Shown: positions 51,618 to 58,985 of the stretch, in pieces
How the letters are laid out: each line of letters begins with the position of its first letter
Position numbering within the stretch: the first letter of the stretch is position 1
DNA from: an uncultured Maribacter sp.
GTDB taxonomy: Bacteria > Bacteroidota > Bacteroidia > Flavobacteriales > Flavobacteriaceae
DNA: 64,000 bases
Assembly (NCBI RefSeq): GCF_947496775.1
Contig: NZ_CANMDU010000011.1
Coordinates: forward strand, 1-64,000
Direction of reading: 5' to 3'
The notes under the pieces: model-generated
The model's input: only the letters and a program-made list of their open reading frames with translations
Told to the model about the DNA's origin: nothing
The model's database searches: none
Made by a program: the position numbers and the translations under genes

Positions 51618-52259
51618 TTATACAATCTCTGCCAGGTTTTTAAAACTATTGATTATATAATTTGGCTTTTGTTTTTCTAATTTTTCCCTCGTGTTGTTTC
51701 CATAAGTAACTCCACACGTATCTACATTGGCCCTTTGCCCCATTTCAATGTCAAAAATTGTATCGCCAACTACTAAACATTCAGATGGATGATAATTATA
51801 TTTATTTATTATGAGATTTACAATGTCTGGTGAAGGCTTTTTATTTTTAGCATCTTCTTCGCCTCCAACAAATGTAAAAATGTCGCAAACATTTTGCTTT
51901 TTGAGTATTTTAATTAATGCCTCTTTCCCTTTGCTTGAGGCAACAGTAAGATTTATTCCTTGTTTATGAAAATCTAACAATGTGCTTTTTACACCATTAA
52001 AAAGAGAAATCGTGTCGATTACAATTTCATTATAATGTTTACGATAAATTAAAGTTGCTTCTTGTATTAATTTTTCGTCAATTGAAAAGGCTTCTTCAAA
52101 AGTAGTTTGCAGTGGCAATCCTATTAAGTTTTCTATTAATTTTTCGTCATAATTATCAATGTCAAAACTATGAGCCACAAACTTCATTGACTGTAAAATA
52201 CTTTCTTTGGTATCTGCTAATGTACCATCAAAATCTAAAATAAGATTCTTATATTTCAT
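51618..52259 (-). CDS. HAD-superfamily phosphatase (phosphoglycolate-phosphatase-like)
   Basis: The 213-residue protein has HAD motif I LDFDGTLADT (nucleophile and acid Asp, about 8-17), motif II VASSKG, motif III Lys in KNKKPSPD and motif IV VVGDTIFDIEMGQRA. The cap is the small helical C1 type of the Gph/beta-phosphoglucomutase group. The substrate is unknown. It is a single gene flanked by palindromic elements 1 and 2. Confidence 0.9.
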   Translation of the reverse strand: MKYKNLILDFDGTLADTKESILQSMKFVAHSFDIDNYDEKLIENLIGLPLQTTFEEAFSIDEKLIQEATLIYRKHYNEIVIDTISLFNGVKSTLLDFHKQGINLTVASSKGKEALIKILKKQNVCDIFTFVGGEEDAKNKKPSPDIVNLIINKYNYHPSECLVVGDTIFDIEMGQRANVDTCGVTYGNNTREKLEKQKPNYIINSFKNLAEIV

Positions 52260-52285
52260 TTGAATACATGTTTTTTAAAATGTGT

Positions 52286-52480
52286 TATAACGTGTTTGTG
52301 TATGAAACGTAGCGCGGAAAAAGACACTAACTTTTCGGATTGACACAAAGCCGAATTTTTATATTTTGTTTATAATTTATCTCTTTTTAAAAGCCAAATT
52401 AAAAATTTGGCGGACTTTATAAATATACACAAACCTTTTGGGTAAGAAACTATTAGCTGTGTTTTACACACCGTGTTGTA
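52286..52480. repeat. Palindromic spacer element 2
   Basis: Left TATAACGTGTTTGTGTATGA and right TTACACACCGTGTTGTA are imperfect inverted arms 195 bases apart end to end; inside, GCCAAATT-AAA-AATTTGGC (52393-52411) is a perfect 8-bp hairpin and TCGG/CCGA a smaller one. Confidence 0.6.
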
Positions 52481-52490
52481 GGTCGTTTTT

Positions 52491-53141
52491 TTAATTCCAG
52501 AATTTCCACCATTTACTATTAGATATGTTTTCTTCATTGGGCTTTTTTAACCATTCAATTTCGTGTCCAACTTCTCCCTCTTCGATTTCTCCAACTTTAA
52601 ACTCTAAAATTTCCGTTGCAATTTTTTTTATTTCAGTTTTCCATTCTATCCATTCGTTTAATTCCATTTTCCCAATAAAGTGAAGTCCGCTGGGTTCAAT
52701 AGAAGCATATATTGATTTTTCATTTTCATTAAAACTGAACCAATATGGAATTCTGTTTTCTCCAAATCCAATCCAACCTTTCATTTTTTTATATACTAAA
52801 GGTAATTTATCTAAAACCTCATTAGGTAAATCATATCTAATATTCAAATTACATTCTTGTATTTCTATATTTCGGTTATCGTTTTTATATACTTCTAAAA
52901 ACTCTTGCATTTGCTCTTCTTGATGTTTATTAAATTCTTCTTTTTTGTCAATCCAAGCCGAAGAGTTAATAGTAATAGATTTAGCTTCTAAAAGAGAACA
53001 ATTTTGATTAATTCTAACATATGCAATACATTCTAAAATTCCATATTCTTTGGATTTTAGCTCAATTAACCTTTGTCCTAATTCAAGAGGTGTTTTTTTA
53101 TTTTCTTTTTCACCTAATTCAGTTATATCTTCTATCGACAT
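52491..53141 (-). CDS. Hypothetical cytosolic protein, 216 residues
   Basis: No signal or membrane segment. The N-terminal 75 residues are helical, including LELGQRLIELKSKEYGILECIAYVR; the centre is beta-rich with KGWIGFGENRIPYWFSFNEN and IEPSGLHFIGKMELNEWIEWK. It ends in WWKFWN, an aromatic tail often seen on immunity-type or regulatory small proteins. I recognise no family. A single gene between elements 2 and 3. Confidence 0.6.
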   Translation of the reverse strand: MSIEDITELGEKENKKTPLELGQRLIELKSKEYGILECIAYVRINQNCSLLEAKSITINSSAWIDKKEEFNKHQEEQMQEFLEVYKNDNRNIEIQECNLNIRYDLPNEVLDKLPLVYKKMKGWIGFGENRIPYWFSFNENEKSIYASIEPSGLHFIGKMELNEWIEWKTEIKKIATEILEFKVGEIEEGEVGHEIEWLKKPNEENISNSKWWKFWN

Positions 53142-53157
53142 TTTTTGGTAATTACCA

Positions 53158-53285
53158 ACAACGGTTTTGTGTATGAGTAGTAGCGGATTTCTACTCGCAA
53201 ATCTTTCGGTTTTGCAATGACCTTTGTTATATGTTTATACTTTCGTTTTATCATTTAAACCGCTATTACTTATACACCGTGTTGT
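53158..53285. repeat. Palindromic spacer element 3
   Basis: Left ACAACGGTTTTGTGTATGAG (53158) and right CTTATACACCGTGTTGT (ending 53285) pair as an imperfect inverted repeat, continuing inwards with TAGCGG and CCGCTA. It is the best-formed copy. Confidence 0.65.
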
Positions 53286-53291
53286 GCTTAG

Positions 53292-53768
53292 TTATTGCTT
53301 TTCAGATTTTCTTTTCATTAGTTCTTTACATTCATTTTCTCGTGCTTTAGAAAAGTAAAATTTATCCGAATTCAATATGGCTTTATGGGTTGAATTTGTT
53401 TCAATAAATGGAATTATATTCATTTTCATTTCTTCTATCCATAAATCAGTCGAAGAATTTAACTCTATTGAGTTATGTCCGCGAATTGTAGGCTTTTTTA
53501 TTTGAGCCATCGCTAAATATTCATCATCGTAGACATCTCCAATTTCGGAATCGAAATACACTATGTTTATGTCATAAAATCCATGTCCAAAGGTTTTATA
53601 TTCAAAAAAGATAAATACCGATAAGCCATTTCCCAAATCTTTAAATATCCGTTTAGATGTTTTAGTATGTCTTTCAAATCCTTGTGTTTTGAAAAAAACT
53701 ACAATCTTTTCTTTAAATATCTTGTCAAACTCTTTTTTTCTATCCTTTGTCGTAAATTCTTCAATCAT
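53292..53768 (-). CDS. DUF4304-like hypothetical protein
   Basis: The 158-residue product has KEKIVVFFKTQGFERHTKTSKRIFKDLGNGLSVFIFFEYKTFGHGFYDINIVYF, the pattern of DUF4304-type proteins (GF..., F.R, V.I..., F.in). It is soluble, with no signal. Members are often found near polymorphic toxins as immunity-like proteins, but no toxin is adjacent here. Flanked by element 3 and a related half-element at 53785. Confidence 0.6.
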   Translation of the reverse strand: MIEEFTTKDRKKEFDKIFKEKIVVFFKTQGFERHTKTSKRIFKDLGNGLSVFIFFEYKTFGHGFYDINIVYFDSEIGDVYDDEYLAMAQIKKPTIRGHNSIELNSSTDLWIEEMKMNIIPFIETNSTHKAILNSDKFYFSKARENECKELMKRKSEKQ

Positions 53769-53784
53769 TCGTTTTGTTAATTAA

Positions 53785-53816
53785 GCACAACAACTGTGTA
53801 AACATAATACTTACAC
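53785..53816. repeat. Half copy of the palindromic spacer
   Basis: GCACAACAACTGTGTAA (53785-53801) reads on the minus strand as TTACACAGTTGTTGTGC, matching the element 3 end ATACACCGTGTTGTGC. TGTGTAA and TTACACA also form a 7-bp hairpin with a nine-base loop. Confidence 0.45.
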
Positions 53817-53937
53817 AAAAACACTACTCCAAAATACTCTCATAATTATATACAACCTTCAAAAAAACAAAATATTTATCCTACAAATATTAACAATTTG
53901 CACTACCCCTATATATACCTAGAAAAAGAAAAAATAC

Positions 53938-53975
53938 AAAAAAAACGGCTTGATTATGCATCAATACCGCTTTTG
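53938..53975 (-). terminator. Terminator after the DJ-1 family gene
   Basis: ACGGCTTGAT pairs with ATCAATACCG over a TATGC loop, with A/T runs at the sides. Confidence 0.6.
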
Positions 53976-53997
53976 GATTAAAAAAGTAGTTAGTCGT

Positions 53998-54786
53998 CTA
54001 TTTTTCTAATCGCTCTAAAAGAATCTCTGCAACCCTCTCTGAAGATGCAGCGTTCTGCCCTGTTATAAGCAATCTGTCTTCCACTGTATAAGGTTTCCAA
54101 TCTACTCCTTTGGAGTATATAGCACCATTGTCTAGGAGCATATCTTCTACTAAAAAAGGAACTACATTGGTTAATTGTACCGCCTCCTCTTCTGTATTTG
54201 TAAACCCTGTAACTTTTTTCCCTTTTACCAATGGCGTACCATCGACTTTCTTAACATTTTTAAAAACTCCTAGTGCAAGGCATACCGCACCTATAGGCTT
54301 ATTTCTTGCATAGAAAGTTTCTATTATTGCTATTGAAACTTTATCTTCAACAAGATCCCATAATAGTCCGTGTCCGCCAGGGTAAAAGACAGCATCGTAA
54401 TCTGCTGTATTTACTTCTGCAAGCATTATTGTTTTGCTTAGTTTGGCTTGTGCTACTTTGTCGGTATTAAAACGTACGGTTACTGGTGTCTTAAAATCCA
54501 ACAACTCACTCTTAGGATCTATTGGTGGCTGCCCTCCTTTAGGAGACGCAATAGTTATTTCTACCCCCTTATCCGTTAACAGATAATAAGGCGCAGCAAA
54601 TTCTTCTATCCAGATCCCTGTTTTTTTACCGGTATTTCCTAACACATCATGACTTGTTACTACAAATAATACCTTTTTTGTACTTTTATATTTTTCGCGT
54701 ATATTTTTAACTGTTCTTTTTTTAAGCTGCGCTGAACTATTTATAAATAGCCCTAATGTTAAGATTATAAGTATTCCTTTCCTCAT
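53998..54786 (-). CDS. DJ-1/PfpI family protein (Hsp31-like), exported
   Basis: Start at the ATG 54786 (MRKGILIILTLGLFINSSAQ, signal peptide). The 262-residue protein has KVLFVVTSHDVLGNTGKKTGIWIEEFAAPY, ITIASPKGG, AVFYPGGHG and the nucleophile elbow GAVCLALG with Cys169. The residue after the Cys, usually His in this family, is Leu170 (codon CTT), so the normal catalytic dyad is broken. It could be a degenerate chaperone/glyoxalase-like protein. Next to a decayed Crp/Fnr regulator. Confidence 0.85.
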   Translation of the reverse strand: MRKGILIILTLGLFINSSAQLKKRTVKNIREKYKSTKKVLFVVTSHDVLGNTGKKTGIWIEEFAAPYYLLTDKGVEITIASPKGGQPPIDPKSELLDFKTPVTVRFNTDKVAQAKLSKTIMLAEVNTADYDAVFYPGGHGLLWDLVEDKVSIAIIETFYARNKPIGAVCLALGVFKNVKKVDGTPLVKGKKVTGFTNTEEEAVQLTNVVPFLVEDMLLDNGAIYSKGVDWKPYTVEDRLLITGQNAASSERVAEILLERLEK

Positions 54787-54863
54787 GTATCCTTCGTTTA
54801 TATAAAACCAAAACACAAAGGTAGAAGCCAAAATTGAGATAAAAATTGATATATGATAAGAAA

Positions 54864-55434
54864 CTAGGAAGCAGAAGTAGGTATTTCTTTTCTGTTTCTA
54901 CTGAGGCTTTCTGTAGTCACACCTAAGTACGATACTATATGATAGTTTATTACGCGTTACCCTATGTTTAGATACGTCATTATAAAAGCTATGTAGAGTA
55001 TGCAAAGTTTCCAAAAATTCTTTTTTGAAAACCAACAAAAGCCTTTTACATTTTCTTTCTAAAAAAGCCTTCTAATGTTGGAACTTCAACATAAAAAGAC
55101 CCTAACTTTCTCTAGATATTTTATACGAGGCAACATCTTGCAAACATTATATTTGAAGGGTTCCGAAAACCGAAGAGAAGAAAGCAGTATGGTAGATAAT
55201 CTACAAATCTCTAACTGCAAATTGTACGGTAGGTTCTTTCCTATGTGGATCCACAAAAAATGACCTTAAACAACCAGAGGGCACAAAATATTGATACAAT
55301 ATGAGCCCACCAGTTTCTAAAATAAGAGTGCTTTTTTTAACTTCTACCTTGGTCAACGCAGTACGTATTCGATCCTTTTTTGGAGAGGATAAAGGAAGAC
55401 CTTTAAAGATTTTGCAGGCTACATTTTCTCCCAT
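54864..55434 (-). pseudogene. Crp/Fnr-family regulator decayed in place
   Basis: The first 77 codons (55434 down to 55201) read as a cyclic-nucleotide-binding domain: ILYQYFVPSGCLRSFFVDPH and VQFAVRD. Further pieces lie in other frames: KAFVGFQKRI in the middle, then YHIVSYLGVTTESLSRNRKE, a Crp-type HTH end, stopping at TAG 54864. From first Met to last stop is 571 bases, the size of an intact 190-residue gene, so it lost function by stops and frameshifts, not by large deletion. The 54832-55529 interval holds nothing else. Confidence 0.8.
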
Positions 55435-55529
55435 TTACACTCAATATCAAATAATAAAATATAATTTATAAATAACTTATAATCAGCAAATTAAAGATTT
55501 TAGCTTTAATCAAAAGTTTAAATATTACT

Positions 55530-56462
55530 TTAATTTAAATTTATCTTTTCCGTTTCATCTAAACGCCCAACATCTACAATCATCCCTCCATTTTCTGACT
55601 TAACCGTATACACAAATTTTTCGCCCCATTTAATTTCAGAAGCTTTATAAGACGAACGAGAATAAATATGTTGTGAAAAAGACTCATCAAATGCTTTTAT
55701 GCTAACAATAAACTCTGCATCTTTTTCTAAAACACAAGCTTCATCCAAATTAAACAATGGACTTGTTTCTTCTATTGGATGCACTATAGTCCACATATAT
55801 GGAAAGAAAATAACTTTAGGAATTTGTAACTCTAACTGATAAAAATCTCTTGCTCCGGAATCATCTTTCTTCATTGACAAAGTTAAATTTGCCTCCACAT
55901 CTAATAGTTGATTTTCATGCGGATTTACTATTTTAAACATAAATCCATTAATTGCCTTAAAAGGAGCAACAACGGCATGAGAACTATATTTTATCTTTGG
56001 TCTAGGTTTAGAAAATCTACCATAAACCATCCCCGTTGCCAATGCAAAAGATAGCAAGCCTAGCATTGATTCTATCGCCGCAACTATATTTGCCGTTACA
56101 CCAATAGGTGCCACCCTCCCATAACCTAAAGTAGTTACGGTCTGCGCACTAAAGAAAAATGCCTCTAAAAAAGCCTTTGCATTATCCGAACTATTTATAC
56201 CCGTAAGATTTTCTACCCCTATCCATACATAAAGGCCAGCAAAAAAAATATTTATTACAAAATAACCTATTAAAATAATAACAAAAAAACGCCACCACGG
56301 CATAGAAATTAGAGAGTGAAAGAAATTAAATCTTTCCAAAAAAGGACGATTAGTTTTAGTAACATTAAAAGTACCATCTTTATTTAAAGTCCTATGTCCA
56401 TCATAAGAAGTCTTTGTTCCTAAGCCATATTCTTTAATTTTTCCTTTTAAATTATCTGCCAT
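55530..56462 (-). CDS. Inward-rectifier-type potassium channel (KirBac-like)
   Basis: The 310-residue protein has two membrane helices (about 55-80 and 118-145) flanking the pore helix and selectivity filter TVTTLGYG, then the cytosolic Kir immunoglobulin-like domain (KIKYSSHAVVAPFKAINGFMFKIVNPHENQLLDVEANLTLS, then WTIVHPIEETSPLF). It forms tetrameric K+ channels. Solitary gene with an AT-rich leader. Confidence 0.95.
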   Translation of the reverse strand: MADNLKGKIKEYGLGTKTSYDGHRTLNKDGTFNVTKTNRPFLERFNFFHSLISMPWWRFFVIILIGYFVINIFFAGLYVWIGVENLTGINSSDNAKAFLEAFFFSAQTVTTLGYGRVAPIGVTANIVAAIESMLGLLSFALATGMVYGRFSKPRPKIKYSSHAVVAPFKAINGFMFKIVNPHENQLLDVEANLTLSMKKDDSGARDFYQLELQIPKVIFFPYMWTIVHPIEETSPLFNLDEACVLEKDAEFIVSIKAFDESFSQHIYSRSSYKASEIKWGEKFVYTVKSENGGMIVDVGRLDETEKINLN

Positions 56463-56527
56463 AACTATTTTAAAAAAACTTTCTAAATTTAAAAAACAAT
56501 GTGTTCTTTTAGTGTTTTACACTTAAA

Positions 56528-56998
56528 TTATTTTATTGTCAACCGCATATTAACTAGATGGTTTTGAAATCCAGCTTTTTCATATGCCCTAATAGCAGAA
56601 ATATTAGCTGAATATACATCTAAACGCAATTCATAAATACCTTTGGAAGAGCACCACTTTTTTATTTCTTCTATAATAGCTTTATTAATTCCTTTTCCTC
56701 GAAATTGAGGCATTACATACATGAAACCTAAATAGGCGTAATCGCTATGTTTTAAATATGGTTTTGCTTCTAAAATTTTTACATACGAAGAAGCTATTAT
56801 TTTATTATTATACACAGCAACTAGTACGTCAGATTTTGGAGAAGTAATTAATTCAGCAATATTATAATAAGAAATTGGATCTGGTTTCAACGTAGAATCA
56901 AACGGTCTTTCTGCACTAATTACTCCTTGTTCAAAAATTTTTAAAACACTTAAATCATCTAAAATAGCAGGTCTAAAAAGAAAACTATCTTTACACAT
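56528..56998 (-). CDS. GNAT family acetyltransferase
   Basis: The 156-residue product has the GNAT core: AYLGFMYVMPQFRGKGINKAIIEEI with the R-G-K-G acetyl-CoA loop, and LRLDVYSANISAIRAYEKAGFQNHLVNMRL at the end. Substrate unknown. It is not related by context to the three GNATs in the his operon. Confidence 0.9.
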   Translation of the reverse strand: MCKDSFLFRPAILDDLSVLKIFEQGVISAERPFDSTLKPDPISYYNIAELITSPKSDVLVAVYNNKIIASSYVKILEAKPYLKHSDYAYLGFMYVMPQFRGKGINKAIIEEIKKWCSSKGIYELRLDVYSANISAIRAYEKAGFQNHLVNMRLTIK

Positions 56999-57071
56999 AG
57001 CAACATATATTAAATTTTAATTTGCTTAAAATCAGATAATTATATATATTAACAATAATAAACAGTTTAAA

Positions 57072-57467
57072 CTAGATTTCCGACATTCTTATTAAGCAAT
57101 TTATAGCCAATTTTGCGTCTTTTACATCTACAAAAATATGATCATGAAAGTAGCCCGCAACAACATTACAACTAATTTTATGCTTAGTTAACTCCGTTGC
57201 AATTGCAGCTGTTAAACCAACAGCATCTAGCGCAGAATGAATCGTAAGCGTAATCCAAGATGCAATAAATTCATACTTCAATTGCAAAGAATCTGCTTTG
57301 TTTTTTTCAATAACAATAGTTGTTCCTTCTTGTTCTTTGAACTCACAGATAGTATCTTTTCTAGGTATTTTATCTATATTTTTTACTGTACAAAAAACAT
57401 ATTCTCCATCATGGAGTTTAGGACTTATCCCTTTAATAAGCTCTTGTAAATTAGCTTCTCCAGCCAT
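57072..57467 (-). CDS. ACT-domain protein
   Basis: The 131-residue product is two ACT-like domains: an N-terminal variable part (LIKGISPKLHDGEYVFCTVKN) and a C-terminal ACT core (ASWITLTIHSALDAVGLTAAIATELTKHKISCNVVAGYFHDHIFVDV). This pairing is the DUF/ACT type found beside amino-acid or acetyltransferase genes. Likely binds a small ligand; it has no partner enzyme here. Confidence 0.85.
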   Translation of the reverse strand: MAGEANLQELIKGISPKLHDGEYVFCTVKNIDKIPRKDTICEFKEQEGTTIVIEKNKADSLQLKYEFIASWITLTIHSALDAVGLTAAIATELTKHKISCNVVAGYFHDHIFVDVKDAKLAINCLIRMSEI

Positions 57468-57511
57468 GTAAATTGCTACAAATTAAATACTATTAAAAAA
57501 AAATAAATCCT

Positions 57512-58468
57512 CTAATTAGGTCTACTAAAAACAGAGTTTGGATTTTTAGTTTTTTGGTCTTTAAACAAACGTTGTTGCTGCTTTACTGTCATAGTACTAC
57601 CATCATGGCTCCATCCCGGAGGACCAAAAATATACATTAACTTATGAGCCAATTTTGGAGATTTTTTAGTATCATTCCAAATATCTTTAAACTCGTGAGT
57701 TAGGATTACTATGGGGTTATATGATTCTGGGGCATGGATAACACCAAATTTTACTTCAATATCATCATCTAACTCTTTCCATGTTCCAAAAATTTTATCA
57801 AAAATATTTAAAAAACCACCATGATTTTTATCTAAATATTCCACATTCTGAGAATGATGCACCTGGTGCATGGTATGCGTATTCATGAATTTTTCAATAA
57901 TCCCCATTTTTGGCACGTATTTAGAATGCAATTGAAATTGCCAAAAAGACTCTATAGCTAAAGCAAAAATTACCACCTCAACAGGAAAACCTATGGCGGG
58001 CATCCACATATAAAAGAAAGGTTTATACAATAATGTAAACCATCCATTTCTTATAGCAGTTCCCAAATTAAAATGATCAGATGAATGATGCACTATATGT
58101 GCTGCCCATAATATTCTAATCTCATGATTTGCCCTATGAAACCAATAGTACGTAAAATCATCTGCTAATTGACATAACAAAAAGATATACCAAGAATACC
58201 CAAAAGATTCGTACCCCATAATATTTGTACGAACCCCATTTACTAGAGGGTTAAAAAATTCGTATGTATAATTAAAAACTGTTATTAAAACGGTTACCTT
58301 AATTAATGGACCCAAAATCGCAGAACCTATTCCCATAGCGCCACTTGCCATTAAATCTTTCCATACATACAAATCTTTGTCACCGTGTGTATGGCTATAT
58401 GTTATTTCTAACAGTATAAAAGCAATAAAACAAGGAACACCATAAATTAGGGGGTTGGTTAAATCCAT
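57512..58468 (-). CDS. Sterol desaturase / fatty acid hydroxylase family protein
   Basis: The 318-residue membrane protein has the di-iron His clusters of the superfamily: YYWFHRANHEIRILWAAHIVHHSSDH and MNTHTMHQVHHSQNVEYLDKN. About four membrane spans surround them. Such enzymes hydroxylate or desaturate lipids, here perhaps hydroxy-fatty acids or carotenoids; the substrate is unknown. Confidence 0.93.
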   Translation of the reverse strand: MDLTNPLIYGVPCFIAFILLEITYSHTHGDKDLYVWKDLMASGAMGIGSAILGPLIKVTVLITVFNYTYEFFNPLVNGVRTNIMGYESFGYSWYIFLLCQLADDFTYYWFHRANHEIRILWAAHIVHHSSDHFNLGTAIRNGWFTLLYKPFFYMWMPAIGFPVEVVIFALAIESFWQFQLHSKYVPKMGIIEKFMNTHTMHQVHHSQNVEYLDKNHGGFLNIFDKIFGTWKELDDDIEVKFGVIHAPESYNPIVILTHEFKDIWNDTKKSPKLAHKLMYIFGPPGWSHDGSTMTVKQQQRLFKDQKTKNPNSVFSRPN

Positions 58469-58549
58469 AAACTACATATATTTTTTTCAAAGATAGCTAT
58501 TTAAAGAAGGTTATTCTTTGTAGCTTTTATATTATTTAAACTATTAAAG

Positions 58550-58981
58550 TTATTTATCATTCTTTTGCAAAATTTCATTTTGTTGTTTTAACAAAGTCTC
58601 TAAACTAGCTAACAACTCAATGTCTTTTGGAGTTGCAACCGTCTTATCTTTTGGGTCTTCTGCTCTATCTTTAAAATGATTTATAAATTTTAAAACCACA
58701 AAAATTGTTAATGAAATAATTCCAAAATCTACCAAAACTTCTACAAGCTCTCCATACCAAATAGCAACTTCATCTACGCCCGAAGCTGCTTCTCTTAAAA
58801 TTATTTTTTTATCTGTTAATGAAACTCCTTCGGACAAGAGAGATAATGGCGGCATTAAAACTTTTTTTACTAAAGTATTTACTACTTTATTAAAGGCTGT
58901 ACCGATTATAATACCTATAGCCATGTCTATCATATTGCCTTTTACAGCAAAAGTTTTAAACTCCTGAATAAAATTTTTCAT
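58550..58981 (-). CDS. mscL: Large-conductance mechanosensitive channel MscL
   Basis: MscL, 143 residues: FIQEFKTFAVKGNMIDMAIGIIIGTAFNKVVNTLVKKVLMPPLSLL is the pore helix TM1, a periplasmic loop follows, then TM2 (LVDFGIISLTIFVVLKFINHF) and a cytosolic helix tail. Opens under membrane tension. It starts four bases after parC. Confidence 0.97.
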   Translation of the reverse strand: MKNFIQEFKTFAVKGNMIDMAIGIIIGTAFNKVVNTLVKKVLMPPLSLLSEGVSLTDKKIILREAASGVDEVAIWYGELVEVLVDFGIISLTIFVVLKFINHFKDRAEDPKDKTVATPKDIELLASLETLLKQQNEILQKNDK

Positions 58982-58985
58982 AAAA

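Noticed and set aside
51498-53816. Classical integron attC sites
   Set aside because: The palindromic elements lack the RYYYAAC and GTTRRRY core pair and no integron integrase is in the window; they are reported only as cassette-like repeats.
55075-55263. A 62-codon plus-strand open frame
   Set aside because: It overlaps the decayed Crp/Fnr gene on the other strand and shows no coding character.
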